Shown here: positions 22,019 through 25,184 of the stretch, one piece after another | Layout of the letters: the number at the start of each line of letters is the position of its first letter | Numbering within the stretch: position 1 is the stretch's first letter | DNA from: JBBTWO01 sp038062745 | GTDB taxonomy: Bacteria; Patescibacteriota; Microgenomatia; UBA8517 | DNA: 25,184 nt | Reading direction: 5' to 3' | Assembly: GCA_038062745.1 (NCBI GenBank) | Contig: JBBTWO010000069.1 | Coordinates: 1 to 25,184, forward strand | Translations under genes and position numbers: made by a program | The notes under the pieces: model-generated | The model's database searches: none | Seen by the model: the letters and a program-made list of their open reading frames with translations, nothing else | What the model was told of the DNA's origin: nothing

Positions 22019-22657
22019 TCATGGCAGTGGTTGAGTCTTGAATTCTCGGTCTGCATCATATACATAATTATTGTTGTGTGACATTACTTCAAAATGATAA
22101 AGCGTATCTGGTGTCAAATCGGTTAATACAAATTCGTGATGTGTGACCCGCTCTTCTGATTGCCTATCCATACTGTATGTTCTATCTGTACCATAATTTA
22201 CTTTGCCATTTGCTGGGTGATTGGTTTTCCAAGTAATTTTTACAGACGTTGGTGATATTGGCTCAACAGTTACATCAGTAATAAAGGTTGGTTCAGAAAT
22301 AAACTTATAACCAATATTGACAATCGCATAGCCAGCTGACTGAGAAATATTCTGAATGCTTTCACCCAAATCAAAGGCAATGTCTGAGATGTCGGTTGTT
22401 ATGGCTTTACTTATGTTGTTAATGGCATTGTTTGCAATAGTACTAACTTGATTAGCAAAAGCTAGAGCGCCAGTGTGTACTTTGTCAAAAAAGGAAGGTG
22501 GCTGGAGAATACACATCATTTCACCGATATCTACTGTTGGTAATTCTATTTGACACTGTCTTGGAATCAAAACTATATTGTTCGGCGTGCTTTCAGTAAT
22601 AATTTTAGTTTGGGGAATTTCATAGATTGCAAGTGAACTGACTACGTTTAGTGTCAA
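22019..22657 (-). CDS. C-terminal fragment: fibronectin type III domain
   Basis: The C-terminal 212 residues are open from an internal ATG, but the same frame continues upstream to about 22740 without a stop. It begins with an Ig-like end (SLTLNVVSSLAIYEIP). A linker with amphipathic helices follows, containing AFANQVSTIANNAINNISKA. Then comes a fibronectin type III domain with VTVEPISPTSVKITWKTNHP, GKVNYGTDRTYS and LTDLTPDTLYHFEV. Such domains in secreted proteins usually mediate binding or act as spacers. No sortase motif or C-terminal membrane anchor is present. The internal ATG is probably not a real start; this is the tail of the interrupted gene. It ends 7 bp from the convergent GTPase gene. 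Confidence 0.55.
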   Translation of the reverse strand: MTLNVVSSLAIYEIPQTKIITESTPNNIVLIPRQCQIELPTVDIGEMMCILQPPSFFDKVHTGALAFANQVSTIANNAINNISKAITTDISDIAFDLGESIQNISQSAGYAIVNIGYKFISEPTFITDVTVEPISPTSVKITWKTNHPANGKVNYGTDRTYSMDRQSEERVTHHEFVLTDLTPDTLYHFEVMSHNNNYVYDADREFKTQPLP

Positions 22658-22725
22658 ACTAACTTCATCCGAAGTATTATCAGCATTATCCTTGCCTAAA
22701 AATGTTATTTTGTATTTTCCAACTT

Positions 22726-23172
22726 TTAATGGTTCTTTTTGACTGTAGTTAAAGAAAGAGTATTATTGCATTTCTGTTTTGTATTATCAGTTATTTCTGT
22801 GTCGTCGCAAAACCAATAAGTTTTGTCTACATAAACAGTATAGTATGTGTGAAGTACATAGTCCGCTCCTACTTGCTTTTCAATCTTTACTACTACTTGT
22901 TTTGGGCCAGATGCAACTTTAGGACCGTAATCATCTTGAGATCTGGTGGTATCTTCACCTGACAATTGATCAATCAGCTTACCGGTTATGGAGGGAATTA
23001 TATTTGTTGTGATTACGTTGTTTGAAGAAAGAACATAATCATCAAACTGTGACACTGAAAGTTGCGGCTTTGTGGTATCAACAAAAAGAGTTCTGGAAGT
23101 TTCACCCGTTATACCATTTGCATCTGTGACCTTAACTTTCCAATTAACTTTCTTCTCTTGCCTTACCATCAT
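22726..23172 (-). CDS. Middle fragment: Ig-like repeat region, shifted frame
   Basis: About 140 residues in a frame different from the flanking fragments. It reads VNWKVKVTDANGITGETSRT and LFVDTTKPQLSV, the pattern of a bacterial Ig-like domain, followed by SITGKLIDQLSG and a Cys-containing stretch WFCDDTEITDNTKQKCNNT. The sequence is coding in character and continues the protein on both sides after one-base shifts, so it is not a separate gene. The ATG at 23172 lies inside codons of the upstream fragment and has no ribosome-binding site. Confidence 0.5.
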   Translation of the reverse strand: MMVRQEKKVNWKVKVTDANGITGETSRTLFVDTTKPQLSVSQFDDYVLSSNNVITTNIIPSITGKLIDQLSGEDTTRSQDDYGPKVASGPKQVVVKIEKQVGADYVLHTYYTVYVDKTYWFCDDTEITDNTKQKCNNTLSLTTVKKNH

Positions 23173-25042
23173 TTTCTAAGCCACCCCAATCACTATGAGA
23201 TTTTGTTACAAGTGAAATAAAGTCATTGGTGGTGTCAGTATCTGAAAAGTTGTCATAAAAAACGTCATATTTATGAGTACTATAAGTTTGAGTTCCGGTT
23301 ATTGGAATATCGGTAAGAGTAAAATCGCCATTATTTTGATTTATTCCCAAAGAAGGGCTGTCAATGGTTAAATCATAATCACTATCCCCAACAGCTTTTT
23401 TCCATTTAAAAATTGGCCTTAATGTGTTTGTGTAGGAATTAATCCCAGGCGATTCCAAATCAACCGTTGGAGTAGAGGAGCTGCCAGTAAAGGCCAGTGA
23501 TATGTCCTCAAATGTTGGAGTAGAAAGTCCATCGGTATTTGTAAGCGTTAGTTGATATTGAACATATCTATGGTTGTCAGTTACACAACTATTGGAAGAG
23601 ATATCATTACCACTTGTGATTGCACTACATGAGGAAAAATCACTTGCCCCAGTCATTGTGGAAGAATTGCTGGTTCTTACTTTTACCGATATTGAAGTAT
23701 TAGCGGGGGTTGTTTGGCTGTAAGTTAAATTTCCCCAAGAAACTAAAGAGGTATATTCAGTATCAAATATTGAAGAGGTTAATGTACCAGGAGATAGTAA
23801 TGAATATGCTTCTTGTGAGCCAAAAGTATTAAAGGTATCTGATTCTGATTTATATTCTGCAGCATTCCAACCTGCAGATCTGACACTATTAGAAACTTTA
23901 ACTTCATCAACAGACCCAACCAGAAACAAATTGGCTACAACATTTCTCCCAATTTGGCTGGCTGTAGTTTCTGTTGTGTTAACGGCAACATTACTTCCCG
24001 CTTGCTGAACTAAGGTTTTTTCGACACCGTTTATATACATTTTATGATCCATTACGTTTGCACCATTAAACGTTATAGCAACCTTATACCAACCAGAGGC
24101 TGGCGTACTCGATGTCCCTCCAGCCCCTCCATTTACGGCAGCTACCACATACCCACCCGTACGAATACCAAGTTCATATCTATGACTTGTTGTCTCCGTC
24201 CCATAAGAAAATATTGATTGGGTACCATAGGAAGGAATATTTATCCAAGCAGAAACACTTCTCGCTTGTGCAGCAAATGGAAAGGTAACAGTGTTGTTTG
24301 CAATATAGTCTCCACCATCAAATGTTTGAGCATTACCAATGGCGCCAGAAGTGGTTACAGTAGGTACCGAGGAAGCTGTACCAGCGCCACCCTGACCATG
24401 GTTTACATTTGCTGTCGAGTCTTTATATTCACCAAGAGTCCCAGCTCCAGTTTCCTTTAAATGCCACACGGATTTAAAGTTATTATCCCAAACGCTTGAT
24501 GCATTCTGAGCATCAGCTACTCCAGAATTTCCGTAGTACATGTAGATATAGTCAGTATTTGAGGAAGCATCAATTTGGGGTACTTTCACCCACACATACG
24601 AATTTGCTGTCTCATCCCATTTTTCTATTTCATATGAAAGTAGTGTGCTTCCATCAGAATCAGTGAAACGAATGTCTTCTCCATTGTTTTGAGTGTTTGC
24701 ATAATCTACACGAGTTGAATCCAATTTCACTAAAACTGGAAAATTAGTCAAATTTTCAGCTTGAGCTGAATTATCAAAAGTAATTTTCCTTCTGTAACCC
24801 CATGATGCATCGTACCAGCCACTTGTAGCCGCAAGTGTTACTTGCCCAGGTGTTGAAGTGATAACTGATGAAGAAGTAGAAAATTTATTAGTAGTTGACC
24901 AACTTGTTTGACCATCTCCCCCAGACCAATCAGTTTGGCTCCAAGGTGAAGAAGCAGCAAAAATAAAAACGGGAAAACTTACTAAAAGTTGAGAGAAAAG
25001 TAACAAAAAAATTAAAAGTACACTAAAAATTTTTCTTGGCAT
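23144..25042 (-). CDS. N-terminal fragment: signal peptide, DUF2341 and LamG-like domains
   Basis: This 632-aa fragment starts at MPRKIFSVLLIFLLLFSQLL, a typical signal peptide with a cleavage region near IFAASS. Frame-matched alternatives are ATG 25057 and TTG 25087, which would only lengthen the leader. DUF2341 follows with WGYRRKITFDNSAQAENLTN, FPVLVKLDS and YIYMYYGN. A LamG/concanavalin A-like domain comes next with NAQTFDGGDYI, RSVSAWINIPS, GWYKVAITFNG and VGSVDEVKVSNSVRSAGW. The remaining part is beta-sandwich-like and rich in Ser/Thr. Such proteins are cell-surface or secreted and probably bind glycans (family inference). The fragment stops at TAA 23144-23146, right after the first frameshift. 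Confidence 0.75.
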   Translation of the reverse strand: MPRKIFSVLLIFLLLFSQLLVSFPVFIFAASSPWSQTDWSGGDGQTSWSTTNKFSTSSSVITSTPGQVTLAATSGWYDASWGYRRKITFDNSAQAENLTNFPVLVKLDSTRVDYANTQNNGEDIRFTDSDGSTLLSYEIEKWDETANSYVWVKVPQIDASSNTDYIYMYYGNSGVADAQNASSVWDNNFKSVWHLKETGAGTLGEYKDSTANVNHGQGGAGTASSVPTVTTSGAIGNAQTFDGGDYIANNTVTFPFAAQARSVSAWINIPSYGTQSIFSYGTETTSHRYELGIRTGGYVVAAVNGGAGGTSSTPASGWYKVAITFNGANVMDHKMYINGVEKTLVQQAGSNVAVNTTETTASQIGRNVVANLFLVGSVDEVKVSNSVRSAGWNAAEYKSESDTFNTFGSQEAYSLLSPGTLTSSIFDTEYTSLVSWGNLTYSQTTPANTSISVKVRTSNSSTMTGASDFSSCSAITSGNDISSNSCVTDNHRYVQYQLTLTNTDGLSTPTFEDISLAFTGSSSTPTVDLESPGINSYTNTLRPIFKWKKAVGDSDYDLTIDSPSLGINQNNGDFTLTDIPITGTQTYSTHKYDVFYDNFSDTDTTNDFISLVTKSHSDWGGLENDGKAREES

Positions 25043-25109
25043 ATCCCTTGATATCATTGAAGCAGTTTCAAGCACAAAATGCAACAAACTATCACTTTCA
25101 TAAGCAAAG

Positions 25110-25182
25110 TGACCCAGGGAGGAATCGAACCTCCAACCTCTTCCTTAGAAGGGAATTGCTCTATCCGTTGAGCTACTGGATC
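25110..25182 (-). tRNA. tRNA-Arg(TCT)
   Basis: The acceptor is GATCCAG/CTGGGTC (one G-U pair) with discriminator A. The D stem is GCTC/GAGC, and the anticodon arm ATTCC/GGAAG around CTTCTAA gives anticodon TCT; pair 27-43 is a mismatch. The T arm is GGAGG/CCTCC with TTCGATT. CCA is not encoded. The gene is complete, ending 2 bp from the window edge. Confidence 0.92.
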
Positions 25183-25184
25183 AT

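Larger units (their letters stand above)
22019..25042 (-). pseudogene. Large secreted DUF2341/LamG/fibronectin-III protein gene, interrupted by two frameshifts
   Basis: Three reading frames on the minus strand join into one protein of about 1000 residues. Frame A (to 23144) and frame C (from about 22740) are the same frame; the middle part B is in another. Between A and B one base is extra near an AAA run (23149-23151). Between B and C one base is missing near an AAAAA run (22736-22740). Each shift is followed directly by sensible continuation: VNWKVKVTDANG after the first, and EPLKVGKYKITFLGKDNADN after the second. The two changes cancel. The joined protein has a signal peptide, DUF2341, a LamG-like domain, Ig-like repeats and a fibronectin type III domain. 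It is either a recently disrupted gene or an intact gene with two sequencing or assembly errors in homopolymers. Confidence 0.7.

Noticed and set aside
22726..23172. Programmed ribosomal frameshifting in the surface protein gene
   Set aside because: Two shifts of opposite sign are needed. Neither site is a good slippery heptamer with an obvious downstream structure, and homopolymer error or mutation is simpler.
1..25184. CRISPR arrays, insertion sequences, integrases, rRNA, replication origin
   Set aside because: Read through on both strands, no regularly spaced repeats, transposase or integrase motifs, rRNA blocks or DnaA-box clusters were recognised.

Overview
The window reads as a low-GC, gene-dense bacterial chromosome segment, most likely from the Candidate Phyla Radiation (Patescibacteria). 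A Microgenomates-like member is my best guess, but no 16S rRNA or ribosomal protein is present to confirm it. The guess rests on short intergenic gaps, divergent or shortened housekeeping proteins, tRNA genes without an encoded CCA, a DUF2341/LamG surface protein and a DRG-like GTPase. Genes end in TAA, TAG and TGA, including the TGA of uvrA, so the UGA-recoded groups (Gracilibacteria, Absconditabacteria/SR1) are unlikely.

Layout. At 1-3617 a tight ppsA-eno pair (2 bp apart) encodes PEP synthase and a divergent enolase, linking pyruvate, PEP and 2-phosphoglycerate. A convergent DedA-type membrane protein follows. At 4331-13143 lies a DNA-repair block: lexA is divergent from uvrB, which is followed by uvrA, a secreted/membrane transglutaminase-like protein, and an uvrC that starts 59 bp inside the transglutaminase gene. 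The uvrC product lacks the usual C-terminal helix-hairpin-helix region. At 13198-15425 is a membrane/export group: a four-helix membrane protein, secG, a membrane-anchored family-5 solute-binding protein and a small two-helix protein. At 15429-16862 a small unknown gene is divergent from a soluble GAF-type histidine kinase.

At 16871-17288 there are four minus-strand tRNA genes (transcribed Leu-Pro-Gly-His), then minus-strand pyrG. Divergent from pyrG is a DUF3800 gene that ends in a terminator-like hairpin. After that come tRNA-Arg(TCG), an unrecognised 251-aa gene and a DRG-like GTPase with a TGS domain. The last 3 kb hold one large secreted DUF2341/LamG/fibronectin-III gene, broken into three frames by two compensating single-base shifts, and then tRNA-Arg(TCT).

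Regulation. Most transcription units have a -10 hexamer only 6-13 nt before the start codon and no Shine-Dalgarno sequence, which suggests leaderless or near-leaderless mRNAs. The divergent lexA and uvrB promoters each carry GTTC-N7-GTAG, a candidate LexA operator. A perfect 13-bp palindrome lies between pyrG and the DUF3800 gene. No insertion sequence, CRISPR array, rRNA or replication origin was seen, and no stretch over 300 bp lacks a gene.
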